A stretch of 64,000 nt of DNA, from NCBI RefSeq assembly GCF_016904885.1, contig NZ_JADWYI010000001.1, forward strand, positions 2,232,001-2,296,000, written 5' to 3'. This document shows positions 1 to 9,049 of this stretch, in pieces. The position numbers and the translations under genes are program-made. Every line of letters begins with the position of its first letter. Position 1 is the stretch's first letter. Under the pieces are notes generated by a model. The model worked only from the letters and a program-made list of their open reading frames with translations. It did not search any database and was not told the DNA's origin. Source of the DNA: Archangium primigenium (GTDB taxonomy: Bacteria; Myxococcota; Myxococcia; Myxococcales; Myxococcaceae).

Positions 1-1
1 C

Positions 2-250
2 CACATGGCGGTGTTCCAGCGCGGCGCCGAGGTGTGCCTGCGCGCGAGCGAGGGCGCCCGGGTGCTCTTGCTCGGGGGCGCGCCGCTGGACGGTCCCCGC
101 CACATCTGGTGGAACTTCGTCTCCAGCTCCCAGGAGCGCATCGAGCAGGCCAAGGAGGACTGGCTCGCCCAGCGCTTCGGCCGCATCGAGGGGGCGACGG
201 ACTTCATCCCCCTGCCGGGCTCGCCGCCGCCCCCCGTCAGCTATCCGTAG
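2..250 (+). CDS. Pirin family protein, C-terminal part (5' end outside window)
   Basis: Only the last 82 codons are present; the frame is open to the left edge. The text resembles the C-terminal cupin of pirins: a GAEVCLRA strand, the LLLGGAPL motif, then IWWNFVSS followed by a helix with [10 protein letters not shown]. Pirins are bicupin iron-binding proteins; some are quercetinases and others regulators, and the fragment cannot distinguish these. The metal-binding N-terminal cupin lies outside the window. An ATG at 5 is simply an internal Met. The gene ends with a proline-rich tail. Confidence 0.85.
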   Translation, partial: HMAVFQRGAEVCLRASEGARVLLLGGAPLDGPRHIWWNFVSSSQERIEQAKEDWLAQRFGRIEGATDFIPLPGSPPPPVSYP

Positions 251-370
251 CGCCTTCGCCGGGTGGCGGGCGTCCCGGATTTGTCAGCGCGGTGGACGAG
301 AATTGTCACTGTTTGTCCGCGCCGGGGCGGGGCGGAGAGGAATAACAGGCGGTTGCCCGCCCGCCGGACG

Positions 371-386
371 TGGCATGACGCGTGCT
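371..386 (+). promoter_or_regulatory. Candidate sigma-54 (-24/-12) promoter
   Basis: TGGCATGACGCGTGCT matches the sigma-54 consensus TGGCAC-N5-TTGCW at 5 of 6 and 4 of 5 positions, with the required GG-N10-GC spacing. It would start transcription near 396, about 90 nt before the chosen start of the RCC1-repeat gene. Myxobacteria use many sigma-54 promoters. One such match in a GC-rich window can occur by chance, and no enhancer site was identified. Confidence 0.35.
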
Positions 387-486
387 TCGTGGACGAGATG
401 ACATGGCGTGGGCGTCTGGACCGCGTGGCCGAGGGCCGCGGGGGGAGATGTCTCGCCAGGTCACTCCCCCTTCCCACGAGCTCCGA

Positions 487-2670
487 ATGATCCGAGGACT
501 GAAGTCCTGGTGTGTCTGTGTTTTGTCGTTGTCGGCGGGCCTGTCCGTGGCCGCTCCTTCACCCCTGCCCGAGGCGGAGGCCCTCGCGGCGGAGGCGGGC
601 GCGCTGAAGGGCCGCGCGCCGGGTCGCGCGACCCTGGCGGTGGGGGCGGACCATTCGCTGGCGGTCGCCCTGGACGGCACGGTGTGGGCCTGGGGTGACA
701 ACTCCATTCGTCAATTGGGGGTGTCGGACTCCTGGTCCGTGCGGACGCGGGCCGCGCCGACCCGGGTGCCGGGTTTGACGAACATCGTCTCCGTGGCGGC
801 GGGTCAGTATCACAGTCTGGCCTTGGGCGCGGACGGCCGGGTCTGGTCCTGGGGCGACAACATGTTCGGACAGTCGGGTCAGGGGAGGATCGACACCTGC
901 GTGTTTGGCTGCCTCCCCGCGCTCGTTCCAGACCTGTCGGGGGTGGTCGCCATCGCGGCCAACGGGGAGTATTCCCTGGCCTTGAAGGCCGATGGCAGTG
1001 TGTGGGGCTGGGGGGTCTCGTCTCACGCACAGCTCGGTGTCTATGAATGGGCGCTCTTCGAGCCCACCGCCATTCCGGGGGTCTCCGAGGTGACGTCCCT
1101 GGCGGCCGGCATGCGGCATGTGCTGGCCACCCGCCGGGATGGCGCGGTCTGGGCGTGGGGCGCCAATCACCTGGGTCAGCTGGGGCGTGGGGTCGTGCAC
1201 GGCCCGGGCTATCCCGGGCCCGTCCCGGGTTTCACGGGAGGGTCGTCCGTCGCGGCGGGTGAGTCCCACAGTCTGGCCTCGCGGTGGGACGGCTCGGTCT
1301 GGGCCTGGGGCCAGGGGTCGGTGGGAGAGTTGGGGTTGGGTGACCCGGCGACCGCGCCTCGGACCTCTGCCGTGCGCGTGCCCGGGCTCTCGCTCGTGCG
1401 GGACGTCGTGGCGCGGCAGCGCTCCAGCTTCGCGCTGCGGTGGGATGGAACGGTCTGGGGCTGGGGGCTCAACACCGGGCATCAGCTCGGGCACCTGCCG
1501 GCGGAGAACCAGGTCACGCCCGTGCGGCTCCAGGGGCTCCAGGGCATCGTGGAACTCGCGAGTGGGTCCGCGCATGGGCTGGCCCGTGACTGGACCCAGT
1601 CCGTGTGGGGCTGGGGCGATGACACCCAGGGCCGGGTGGGACTGGGCTCCGCGTGGCGGCTCGAGCCCGTCGTGCTGCCCGGGCTCCAGGACGTGGTCAA
1701 GACGGCGCCCTCGCTGGCGCTGCGCGCGGACGGCTCGGTCTGGTCCTGGGCGGAGGGCGCGCCGCCCGCGCGCGTCGCGGGGCTCACCCACGTCGTGGAT
1801 GTGGCGCGGTGGAATGGGGAGGGCCTGGCCGTGCGCGCGGATGGCTCGCTGTGGCGCTGGAGCGCGACCCAGGCGCCCCAGCCCGTGCCGGGTCTGTCCG
1901 ACATCGTGGCGCTGTCCGTCACCTCCCATGTGCTCGCCTTGGGCCGGGACGGACGGGTGTGGGCCTGGGGGTTCAACCAGTCGGGCCAGCTGGGCGACGG
2001 CACGACCACCTCGCGCACCACGCCCCTGCCCGTCTCTGGCTTGACGGACATCGTGGCCGTCTCGGCGGGAAGCAACTTCTCGCACGCCGTCCAGCGCGAC
2101 GGGCAGGTGTGGGCCTGGGGGTTCAATGTCGCGGGCCAACTGGGGGACGGGACGACCACGACGCGCCTCACGCCCGTGCGGATGGCCCACCTCTCGGATG
2201 TCGTGGAGGTGCGCGCGGGCCTCGCCCATGCGCTGGCGCTGCGCGCGGATGGGTCCGTCTGGGGCTGGGGTTCGAACTGGGACGCGGCGCTCGACGCCAC
2301 CGCCCCCCAGGAGAGTGTCCTCGTCCCCCGGCGGGTCTCCGGACTGACGCGCGTCGTGGGGCTGGCCACGGCCGAGACCCACTCCCTGGCGCTGCGGGCC
2401 GATGGTTCCGTCTGGTCCTGGGGCGTGAACTACCAGGGGCAGCTGGGCCGGGGTCCGGTGAGCCAGACGTTCTCGCCGAGCGCGCCCGCGCCCATTCCGG
2501 GTCTGCGCGACGTGGTCTCCCTGTCGACCTCTGCCTCCACCGCCCACGCGGTGCGGGCGGATGGCTCGCTCTGGGGCTGGGGCGACAACCAGTCGCTCCA
2601 GATTGGGGATGGCGTCTCCAGCATCATCCCCCGGGCCCGGCGCGTGTGGACCGTCTACCCGGGGCATTGA
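487..2670 (+). CDS. Secreted RCC1-repeat (beta-propeller) protein
   Basis: 727 aa from the ATG at 487. That start is chosen because it begins a convincing signal peptide (MIRGLKSWCVCVLSLSAGL...); the frame extends upstream to 382, but that part is arginine/glycine-rich and unlike the rest. After the signal peptide come 14 repeats of about 50 residues. Each has a HSLAL-type strand, a DGxVWxWG motif and usually a GQLG turn, typical of RCC1/ALS2 repeats. Repeats 8 and 9 (AEGAPP, SATQAP) have lost the WG...QLG signature. Fourteen blades would suit two seven-bladed propellers. The protein probably acts outside the cytoplasm; bacterial members have no settled function. It ends 12 bp from the convergent GST gene. 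Confidence 0.85.
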   Translation: MIRGLKSWCVCVLSLSAGLSVAAPSPLPEAEALAAEAGALKGRAPGRATLAVGADHSLAVALDGTVWAWGDNSIRQLGVSDSWSVRTRAAPTRVPGLTNIVSVAAGQYHSLALGADGRVWSWGDNMFGQSGQGRIDTCVFGCLPALVPDLSGVVAIAANGEYSLALKADGSVWGWGVSSHAQLGVYEWALFEPTAIPGVSEVTSLAAGMRHVLATRRDGAVWAWGANHLGQLGRGVVHGPGYPGPVPGFTGGSSVAAGESHSLASRWDGSVWAWGQGSVGELGLGDPATAPRTSAVRVPGLSLVRDVVARQRSSFALRWDGTVWGWGLNTGHQLGHLPAENQVTPVRLQGLQGIVELASGSAHGLARDWTQSVWGWGDDTQGRVGLGSAWRLEPVVLPGLQDVVKTAPSLALRADGSVWSWAEGAPPARVAGLTHVVDVARWNGEGLAVRADGSLWRWSATQAPQPVPGLSDIVALSVTSHVLALGRDGRVWAWGFNQSGQLGDGTTTSRTTPLPVSGLTDIVAVSAGSNFSHAVQRDGQVWAWGFNVAGQLGDGTTTTRLTPVRMAHLSDVVEVRAGLAHALALRADGSVWGWGSNWDAALDATAPQESVLVPRRVSGLTRVVGLATAETHSLALRADGSVWSWGVNYQGQLGRGPVSQTFSPSAPAPIPGLRDVVSLSTSASTAHAVRADGSLWGWGDNQSLQIGDGVSSIIPRARRVWTVYPGH

Positions 2671-2682
2671 GGCCGTGACGGC

Positions 2683-3423
2683 TCATGCCGCTGGGGGCCG
2701 GCGGTGCTTCGCGTAGAGGGCGTCGCGCCACTGGAGCAGGGCCGGGTAGCGCGCCGCGAGCCGGGGCTGGGTCCAGGCGGCGCGTCCTCCAATCCCCACG
2801 GGCATGAAGGACGTGTCCACGGGGCTCACGCCCTGCAGCACCAGGGCCATGGCGATGTCCGCGTACGAGAACGCGCCGAGCAGGTAGGGCCGCTCGGGGG
2901 ACACCGCCGTGGCCAGCGCGTCCAGCGTCTGGGTGAGGAGCAGCTCGTGCCGTCCGGCGTCGTCGCGCATCCGGTACTTGAGGGTGAGGGCTTCCAGGCT
3001 CCGGCGGACCACGGGCCGCACGAGGGGCCGCAGGGGCGCGGGGACCTCGGGCGGCACGAGCGCGTCGAGGGCACCCGGGGTGTCCAGGGCGCCGAGCATG
3101 AACAGGGCGCGTCCGGCCGCGAGCGCCGCCTCGCTCCGGGCGTTCCAGGCGGTGAGGGCGTCGAGCTGCCCCTCGGGAAACAGCCGGGGCCCGTGTCCGA
3201 GCCCCTCCGCGTACCGAGCGATCTCGAACGAGTCCCGGTACCACCGGTCCGCTTCCAGGACGGGCACCGTCACCGGGCCGGTGGGCTGGCGCAGGCGCCG
3301 GCGCAGCCGCCACTCCCCGAGCAGGGGCCCGTGCTCGTGGAAGGTGTACGCGAGCCGGTGGTGGTCGAGCGCCCAGCGGGCCTTCTCGGTCCAGGGCGAG
3401 AACGGGATGCCGAACAGCTTCAT
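2683..3423 (-). CDS. Glutathione S-transferase family protein
   Basis: 246 aa. The start is the ATG before KLFGIPFSPW, with GGAG 8 nt upstream; an open frame continues upstream but is unrelated. The N-terminal 80 residues form a thioredoxin-like GST domain (KLFGIPFSPWTEKARWALDHH, then TVPVLEADRWYRDSFEIARY, where the D-S pair is the usual glutathione-contact position). The remainder is an all-helical C-terminal domain. The classical N-terminal catalytic Tyr/Ser is not clear; a Ser follows the first strand. Substrate is unknown. The gene is divergent from the membrane-protein gene at 3487, with 63 bp between starts. Confidence 0.8.
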   Translation of the reverse strand: MKLFGIPFSPWTEKARWALDHHRLAYTFHEHGPLLGEWRLRRRLRQPTGPVTVPVLEADRWYRDSFEIARYAEGLGHGPRLFPEGQLDALTAWNARSEAALAAGRALFMLGALDTPGALDALVPPEVPAPLRPLVRPVVRRSLEALTLKYRMRDDAGRHELLLTQTLDALATAVSPERPYLLGAFSYADIAMALVLQGVSPVDTSFMPVGIGGRAAWTQPRLAARYPALLQWRDALYAKHRRPPAA

Positions 3424-3486
3424 GGGGAGGTCTCCTGGGCGCCCGCGGGACGCCGCCGTGCTACGAGGAGCCGTGTCTACCCCATC

Positions 3487-4383
3487 ATGTCCATGCATTG
3501 GCTGACGCGCGTCCTTCCAGGGACGCCCCCGGGCCGGGCGGCGGCCTCGTTCACCCTGACCTCGGGCGGGGGGGTCCTCCTGGGCGGCCTCGTGGCCGCC
3601 GCGCACGGCGTCCCCCTGTCCCTGGGGGTGCGCAACGCCGGGGCGTGGCTCGTGGGGGCCCTGCTGGCGGCGCTCCTGGCGAGGCACGCGTCGGGGCGGG
3701 GGGCCTGGCTCCTGCTGCCCCTCGCCGTGTTCGGGGTGGGGGCCACGTTCCTCGACAGTGGCCTGTCGGGTGTGCACCGCTGGGTGGGCCTCGGCCCGGT
3801 GCGGCTGCACGCCGCCGCGCTCCTGCTGCCCGGGGCGCTCGTCGCCTGGACGGACCTGGCGGCCCGACGTCACCCGCTCGGGCTCGCGGTCCTCGGGCTC
3901 GCGGGCCTCCTGGCGCTCCAGCCCGATGCCGCGCAGGCCGTGGCGCTGGCGGGCGCCGTCGGGGCGGCCCTGCTCGTGCTCCGGAGGCGCGGGGCCCTGG
4001 GGGGCGGGGTGGCCATCGGCTCCGGGGTGGCGGCGCTGGTGTCGCTCGGGCGTGCGGACCCGCTCGCGCCGGTGCCCGAGGTCGAGGGCATCGTCGGCCT
4101 CGCCTGGGAGACCTCGCCTGGGCTGGCGGTGCTGGCGGTGCTCCTGCTGGCGGGCGCGGCGCTGTCGCCCCTGGCCGCCCGGGCGAGCCCCGTGGAGGGT
4201 GTCCGGGCGGCGGCGTGGGGCCTCGCCGTCTATTTCGCGCTCTGTGTGCTGGCGCCAGGGCTCGGGGCCTTTCCCGTGCCGTGGCTGGGCATGGGCGTCA
4301 GTCCCATCCTCGGCGCCTGGTGCGGCCTGGGGTTGCTGGTGGGGCGCGGGGCCCGCGCCCTCAGCGCTTCAGGCCCCGCTTGA
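3487..4383 (+). CDS. Polytopic membrane protein, unknown function
   Basis: 298 aa, with about nine hydrophobic helices separated by short loops. The start is one of two neighbouring ATGs (3487 and 3493). A loop around residues 92-105 reads GVHRWVGLGPVRLHAA, which resembles the RRWxxLG...QPSE loop of SEDS proteins (FtsW/RodA). The protein is shorter than SEDS proteins and lacks the QPSE part, so homology is only suggested. It overlaps the convergent trpA by 23 bp. No function is assigned. Confidence 0.6.
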   Translation: MSMHWLTRVLPGTPPGRAAASFTLTSGGGVLLGGLVAAAHGVPLSLGVRNAGAWLVGALLAALLARHASGRGAWLLLPLAVFGVGATFLDSGLSGVHRWVGLGPVRLHAAALLLPGALVAWTDLAARRHPLGLAVLGLAGLLALQPDAAQAVALAGAVGAALLVLRRRGALGGGVAIGSGVAALVSLGRADPLAPVPEVEGIVGLAWETSPGLAVLAVLLLAGAALSPLAARASPVEGVRAAAWGLAVYFALCVLAPGLGAFPVPWLGMGVSPILGAWCGLGLLVGRGARALSASGPA

Positions 4384-5152
4384 TGTCGGCGCAGAGCTGC
4401 CGGGCGGCGCCGGGGCCGTCCGCCTGGGCGGCGCGGACGATGGCGCTGCCCACGACCACGCCATCCGCGTGGGCACCCACCACGCGCGCCTGCTCGGCCG
4501 AGGAGATGCCGAAGCCGGCCACCACCGGCACGGGGGAGACGCCGCGCACCAGCTCCAGGCGCTCGGACAGGTTGGCCGGCAGCTGCGAGCGCATACCCGT
4601 CACGCCCGCCACCGACACGCAGTAGACGAAGCCGCGCGCGTCCTTGGCGATGCTCGCGGCGCGCTGGGGCGACGTGGTGGGCGCGCACAAGGGGATGAGC
4701 GCCACGCCCTCCTGGTCGAAGGCGGCCCGCAGGGACAGGCTCTCCTCGGGCGGCAGGTCCGGCAGGATGGTGCCCGAGACGCCGCGCTCCCGGGCGAGCT
4801 TCGCGTAGCGCGCCTCGCCCAGGGCCATCACCACGTTGACGTACGTCATCACCACCAGGGGCGTGTGCGGGCAGCGCTCGCGCACCGCGGGCACCACCTC
4901 GTCGAGCACCCGCCGCAGCGTGGCGCCCGCCTTGAGCGCCCGCTCCGAGGCGGCCTGGATGACGGGCCCGTCGGCGATGGGGTCGCTGAACGCGACGCCG
5001 ATCTCCAGGAGGTCCGCGCCGCCCTCCACGCACGCGGCGAACACGTCCACCGAGCGCGCGAGGTCCGGGTCTCCCGCCATGGCGTAGGCCACCAGCGCGC
5101 CTTCTCCCCGCGCCCGGGCCCGGCCGAACGCGTCCGCGATCTCCCCGCTCAT
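4361..5152 (-). CDS. trpA: Tryptophan synthase alpha chain
   Basis: 263 aa, normal length. TrpA cleaves indole-3-glycerol phosphate to indole and glyceraldehyde 3-phosphate, passing indole to TrpB. Visible signatures are [16 protein letters not shown] (catalytic Glu and Asp), [18 protein letters not shown], the phosphate loop VVAGFGIS and GVVVGSAIV. The ATG overlaps the trpB stop (ATGA), implying translational coupling. It is the last gene of the trp operon. Confidence 0.97.
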   Translation of the reverse strand: MSGEIADAFGRARARGEGALVAYAMAGDPDLARSVDVFAACVEGGADLLEIGVAFSDPIADGPVIQAASERALKAGATLRRVLDEVVPAVRERCPHTPLVVMTYVNVVMALGEARYAKLARERGVSGTILPDLPPEESLSLRAAFDQEGVALIPLCAPTTSPQRAASIAKDARGFVYCVSVAGVTGMRSQLPANLSERLELVRGVSPVPVVAGFGISSAEQARVVGAHADGVVVGSAIVRAAQADGPGAARQLCADIKRGLKR

Positions 5153-6357
5153 GCGCCCTCCAGACGGATGGCGGCGGGCATGCCGCGCGCCGCGATGGTG
5201 GCCACGTCCTTGTCCCCGCGGCCCGAGCAGTTGATGACCAGGTGCTTGCCCTTGCCCAGCTCCCGCGCCAGGTCCGCGGCGCGCGCGAAGGCGTGCGAGG
5301 ACTCCAGGGCGGGGAGGATGCCCTCGGTGCGGCTCACCTGGTAGAAGGACGCGAGCGCCTCGTCGTCCGTGGCGGTGCGCACCTCCATGCGGCCCGTCTT
5401 GGCCAGGTGCGCGAGCTCCGGCCCCACGCCCGGGTAGTCCAGGCCCGCGGAGATGGAGTGCGCCTCGGTGATCTGCCCGTGCTCGTCCTGCAGCACGAGC
5501 GAGCGCGAGCCGTGCAGCACGCCCTCGGTGCCCAGCGTGAGCGACGCGCCGTGCTGGCCCGAGTCGAGTCCGTGGCCCCCGGCCTCCACGCCCACCAGCC
5601 GCACGCCCGCGTCCCCGACGAAGGGGTGCAGCACGCCGATGGCGTTGGAGCCTCCGCCGATGCACGCGATGATGGCGTCTGGCAGCCGGCCGAAGTGGAC
5701 GAGCGACTGGGTGCGCACCTCCTTGCCGATGATGGCCTGGAAGTCCCGCACGATGGTGGGGTAGGGGTGGGGCCCGGCGGCGCTGCCGATGACGTAGTAG
5801 GTGTCCTCCACCTGGGACACCCAGACGCGCATGGCCTCGTTCATCGCGTCCTTGAGGGTGCGCGAGCCGGACTCCACCGCGTGCACCGTGGCGCCCAGGG
5901 CCTTCATGCGAAAGACGTTGAGCGACTGGCGCTCCACGTCCAGCGCGCCCATGTACACCTCGCAGGGGATGCCGAACAGGGCGCACGCGGTGGCGGTGGC
6001 CACGCCGTGCTGGCCCGCGCCCGTCTCCGCGATGATGCGCCGCTTGCCCATGCGCCGCGCGAGCAGCACCTGGCCGATGGTGTTGTTGATCTTGTGCGCG
6101 CCCGTGTGCGCCAGGTCCTCGCGCTTGAGCCACACCTCGGCCCCGCCCCACAGCGCGGTGAGGCGGCGCGCGGGCGTCAGCGGCGTCTCGCGCCCGACGT
6201 ACTCGCGCAGCACCTGCGCCACCTGCTCGTCGAAGGCCGGATCCTTCCGGGCCTCGGCGTAGGCGACTTCCAGCTCCTGCAACGCCGGCACCAGCGTCTC
6301 CGGCACATAACGGCCGCCATAACGGCCGAAGCGGCCCGGGGCGGTTTGCGTGTCCAT
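5149..6357 (-). CDS. trpB: Tryptophan synthase beta chain
   Basis: 402 aa from the ATG at 6357. TrpB condenses indole with L-serine using PLP. The Lys of [15 protein letters not shown] forms the Schiff base; ETGAGQHG and the phosphate-binding GGGSNAIG loop are intact, as is the C-terminal [13 protein letters not shown] at 6369 overlaps the trpF stop as GTGA, the pattern used elsewhere in this operon, and would add four residues. The ATG is preferred because GGAG lies 11 nt upstream. Confidence 0.97.
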   Translation of the reverse strand: MDTQTAPGRFGRYGGRYVPETLVPALQELEVAYAEARKDPAFDEQVAQVLREYVGRETPLTPARRLTALWGGAEVWLKREDLAHTGAHKINNTIGQVLLARRMGKRRIIAETGAGQHGVATATACALFGIPCEVYMGALDVERQSLNVFRMKALGATVHAVESGSRTLKDAMNEAMRVWVSQVEDTYYVIGSAAGPHPYPTIVRDFQAIIGKEVRTQSLVHFGRLPDAIIACIGGGSNAIGVLHPFVGDAGVRLVGVEAGGHGLDSGQHGASLTLGTEGVLHGSRSLVLQDEHGQITEAHSISAGLDYPGVGPELAHLAKTGRMEVRTATDDEALASFYQVSRTEGILPALESSHAFARAADLARELGKGKHLVINCSGRGDKDVATIAARGMPAAIRLEGA

Positions 6358-6365
6358 GGGGTCTC

Positions 6366-7001
6366 TCACTCCGAAAATGAAGTCTTCGCGGCGCGGAGGA
6401 AGGCCCGCACCGCGTCCGCGTCCTTGATGCCGGGGCGTGACTCCACCCCGCTCGCCACATCCACTCCGTAGGGCCGGGTGGCCCGCACGGCCTCGAGCAC
6501 GTTGCCCGGGTGCAGTCCGCCGGCCACCAGCACCGGCGTGCCCACGTCCGCCAGCCGCGCCACGAGCGACCAGTCGAAGCCCACCCCGCCGCCGCCATAG
6601 CCCGGCGCCGCGCCGTCCAAGAGCAGCGTCGTCACGTCGCCCGCGCCCACGTACGTGCGCGCCCGCTCCACGTCCTCGGCGGTGCGCACCCGCAGCGCCT
6701 TGATGACGGGCACGTCATAGCCCTGGCAGGCCTCGGGGGGCTCGTCGCCGTGCAGTTGCACCGCCGTCAGGCCGCAGTCGCGCACCCGCGCCCGGATGAC
6801 GTCCGGCGACTCGTTGACGAAGACGCCCACCAGCGCGCCGAGCCCCGGCCGCGTGCGCGCCAGCGCCGCGCCCTGCTCGGGCGTCACGCAGCGGGGCGAG
6901 CGCGCGTAGAAGTTGAGCCCGAGCGCGTCCGCGCCCGCCGCCCACGCCAGCCGCGCGTCCTCCACCCGCGTGACGCCGCAGATCTTCACGCGCACGCTCA
7001 C
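6366..7001 (-). CDS. trpF: Phosphoribosylanthranilate isomerase
   Basis: 211 aa TIM-barrel enzyme performing the Amadori rearrangement of phosphoribosylanthranilate to CdRP. The N-terminal VKICGVTR carries the catalytic Cys. [31 protein letters not shown] and [10 protein letters not shown] follow in family order. It starts at a GTG overlapping the trpC stop (GTGA), an arrangement that also occurs at the trpD-trpC junction. Confidence 0.96.
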   Translation of the reverse strand: MSVRVKICGVTRVEDARLAWAAGADALGLNFYARSPRCVTPEQGAALARTRPGLGALVGVFVNESPDVIRARVRDCGLTAVQLHGDEPPEACQGYDVPVIKALRVRTAEDVERARTYVGAGDVTTLLLDGAAPGYGGGGVGFDWSLVARLADVGTPVLVAGGLHPGNVLEAVRATRPYGVDVASGVESRPGIKDADAVRAFLRAAKTSFSE

Positions 7002-7792
7002 GGCGCGTCTCCCGGGGCGAGCAGCCGCGCCAGCGCCCGGCCGGGGTCCGCGTCGCGCAGCAGGGACTCGCCCACGAGCACCGCGTGCGCGCCCGCCGCC
7101 CGCGCCGCCCGGAAGTCCTCGGGCGTCTTGAGGCCGCTCTCGGCCACGAAGGCCCGGGCCCGTCCGCGCAGGAGCGGAATCACCCGCAGGGCGGTGGTGG
7201 TGTCCGTGCGCAGCGTGGCGAGGTCGCGGTTGTTGAGCCCCACCAGCTCCGCGCCCGCCTGGAGCGCCCGCTCGGCATGGGCCTGGGTGTGGGCCTCCAC
7301 GAGCGCCGCCACCCGGCTCGCCCGGGCCGCCGCCACCATCTCCCGCAGCTCGCCGTCCTCCAGCGCGTCCGCGATGAGCAGGATGGCGTCCGCGCCCAGG
7401 GCCGCGCTCTCCTCCACCTCCTGGGGCGACACGAGGAAGTCCTTGCGCAGCACCGGCAGGCCCGTGGCCTCGCGCACCTGGAGCAGGTCCTCCAGGCAGC
7501 CGCCGAAGTCCACGTCGTCGGTGAGCACGCTCAGGGCGCTGGCGCCCGCGGCCTCGTAGCCCCGCGCCACCGCGACCAGGTCCGTGTGGGGGAAGTCGCC
7601 GCCGGAGGGGCTGCGGCGCTTCACCTCGGCGATGACGTTGATGGGCTGGCCCGGCCGGGGCTGGGTCAGCGCGGCGGTGAAGTCGCGCGGGGCGGGGCGG
7701 GGATGGGCGGCCACGCGGGGGCCGCGCGCGGCGAGCTCCCGGCGCTTGCGCGCGAAGATGGCCGCGAGCTTGTCCTCGGGGGGCGCGCTCAC
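6998..7792 (-). CDS. trpC: Indole-3-glycerol phosphate synthase
   Basis: 264 aa. It closes the ring of CdRP to form indole-3-glycerol phosphate. Motifs: INVIAEVKRRSPSGG (catalytic Glu/Lys region), LSVLTDDVDFGG, PVLRKDFL, DAILLIA, LVGLNNRDL and VAESGLKT. It is a stand-alone TrpC rather than the TrpC-TrpF fusion of enterobacteria. It starts at a GTG overlapping the trpD stop. Confidence 0.97.
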   Translation of the reverse strand: MSAPPEDKLAAIFARKRRELAARGPRVAAHPRPAPRDFTAALTQPRPGQPINVIAEVKRRSPSGGDFPHTDLVAVARGYEAAGASALSVLTDDVDFGGCLEDLLQVREATGLPVLRKDFLVSPQEVEESAALGADAILLIADALEDGELREMVAAARASRVAALVEAHTQAHAERALQAGAELVGLNNRDLATLRTDTTTALRVIPLLRGRARAFVAESGLKTPEDFRAARAAGAHAVLVGESLLRDADPGRALARLLAPGDAP

Positions 7793-8805
7793 GGCGTGCC
7801 CCCCTGCACGAGCGCCGACAGCTTGGCCGCCGCCGCGCCCGAGTCGATCGACTCCATGGCCCGCATCGCACCCTCCTTGAGATCCGCCGCCTTGCCCACC
7901 ACCACCAGGGCCGCCGCGGTGTTGAGCACCACGGCCGTGCGCACCCCGGACCGCTCGCCTTCCAGGAGCGACTTGAAGCGCCGGGCGTTGTCCTCCACGT
8001 CGCCGCCGACGATGGACTCGGGCTTCACCCGTTCGAGGCCCGCGTCCTCGGGTGTGAGCGTGAAGGTGTGCACCGAGCCGTCCTCGCGCAGCTCCGCCAC
8101 GTCGGAGGAGGTGCAGGGAGACAGCTCGTCGAGCCCGTCCCAGCCGTGCACCACCCAGGCGCGCCGGCTGCCCAGGCGCCGCAGCACCCGCGCCGTCTGC
8201 TCCAGGCGCTCGCCGGCGAAGGTGCCGAGCAGCTGATAGCGGGCGCCCGCCGGGTTGGTCATGGGGCCCAACAGGTTGAACACGGTGTACAGGCCGAGCT
8301 CGCGGCGCGCGGGCGCCACGTGGCGCAGGGCGCTGTGGTGCGAGGGCGCGAAGAGAAAGCCCACGCCGTGCGCGTCGATGTCGTACGTCACGTGCTCGTG
8401 CGAGCGGTCCATGGACACGCCCAGCGCGGCGAGCACGTCCGAGCTGCCACAGCGCGAGGACACCGCCCGGTTGCCGTGCTTGGCCACCGTCACCCCCGCG
8501 CCCGCGGCCACGAGCGCCACGGCGGTGGAGATGTTGAAGGTGTGCGCGCCGTCGCCGCCCGTGCCGCACGTGTCGAGCACCACGTCCGCCTTGGGCTGGA
8601 TGCGCACGGCGCACGCCCGCATGGCCTCGGCGGCCCCGAGGATCTCGTCCTCCGTCTCGCCCTTCATGCGCAGGGCCACCGCGAAGCCACCCACCTGGGC
8701 ATGCGTGGCCTCGCCCGCGAGCATCTGGCCCATGACGGACGCCATCTCCTCGCGCGTCAGGTCCTTGCGGCCCACGACCCGACTCAACGCTTCCTTGAGG
8801 GTCAT
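7789..8805 (-). CDS. trpD: Anthranilate phosphoribosyltransferase
   Basis: 338 aa from the ATG at 8805, which has GGGAAG 8 nt upstream. It transfers the phosphoribosyl group of PRPP to anthranilate. The PRPP loop DTCGTGGDGAHTFNIST, the KHGNRAVSS segment and NLLGPMTNP identify the family. It is the first gene of this trp cluster. No trpE or trpG lies upstream; the next gene is divergent, so anthranilate synthase must be encoded elsewhere. Confidence 0.97.
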   Translation of the reverse strand: MTLKEALSRVVGRKDLTREEMASVMGQMLAGEATHAQVGGFAVALRMKGETEDEILGAAEAMRACAVRIQPKADVVLDTCGTGGDGAHTFNISTAVALVAAGAGVTVAKHGNRAVSSRCGSSDVLAALGVSMDRSHEHVTYDIDAHGVGFLFAPSHHSALRHVAPARRELGLYTVFNLLGPMTNPAGARYQLLGTFAGERLEQTARVLRRLGSRRAWVVHGWDGLDELSPCTSSDVAELREDGSVHTFTLTPEDAGLERVKPESIVGGDVEDNARRFKSLLEGERSGVRTAVVLNTAAALVVVGKAADLKEGAMRAMESIDSGAAAAKLSALVQGGTP

Positions 8806-9049
8806 GACACCGCTTCCCACCGGGCCACGTCACCGCGGGTGACTCTCGACATGGTTCTCGACTCTCCGCCGTCCGCCGCCCCCGTGGGGGAGCGGGCCGG
8901 TGTTGGGAACTGCTTGAACGAGGAGCGCACAGGACACCTCGTGGGCACAAGCGGTCCGGTCGCTTCTATATTCCCCCCGAGTCTGACGGGCCCGTTCCTG
9001 GGAATCAAGACAGGACGGACAGACGGGTATTTCTGGGAGGGAGCGCGGC
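8806..9049. other. Divergent intergenic region between trpD and an FAD oxidoreductase
   Basis: This 244-nt gap must hold the trp operon promoter (minus strand) and that of the plus-strand oxidoreductase. On the minus strand a 16-codon frame (ATG at 8852, MSRVTRGDVARW..., one Trp) ends with a TGA overlapping the trpD ATG. It includes the small perfect hairpin GTCACC-CGC-GGTGAC. No run of Trp codons or clear attenuator was seen. An AT-rich TATATT element near 8967 is a possible -10, but no convincing -35 was found. Confidence 0.4.

Noticed and set aside
559-2667. 702-aa minus-strand frame opposite the RCC1 gene
   Set aside because: Composition is Arg/Gly/His/Pro-rich with no motif. It arises from the repeated GC-rich RCC1 coding DNA on the other strand.
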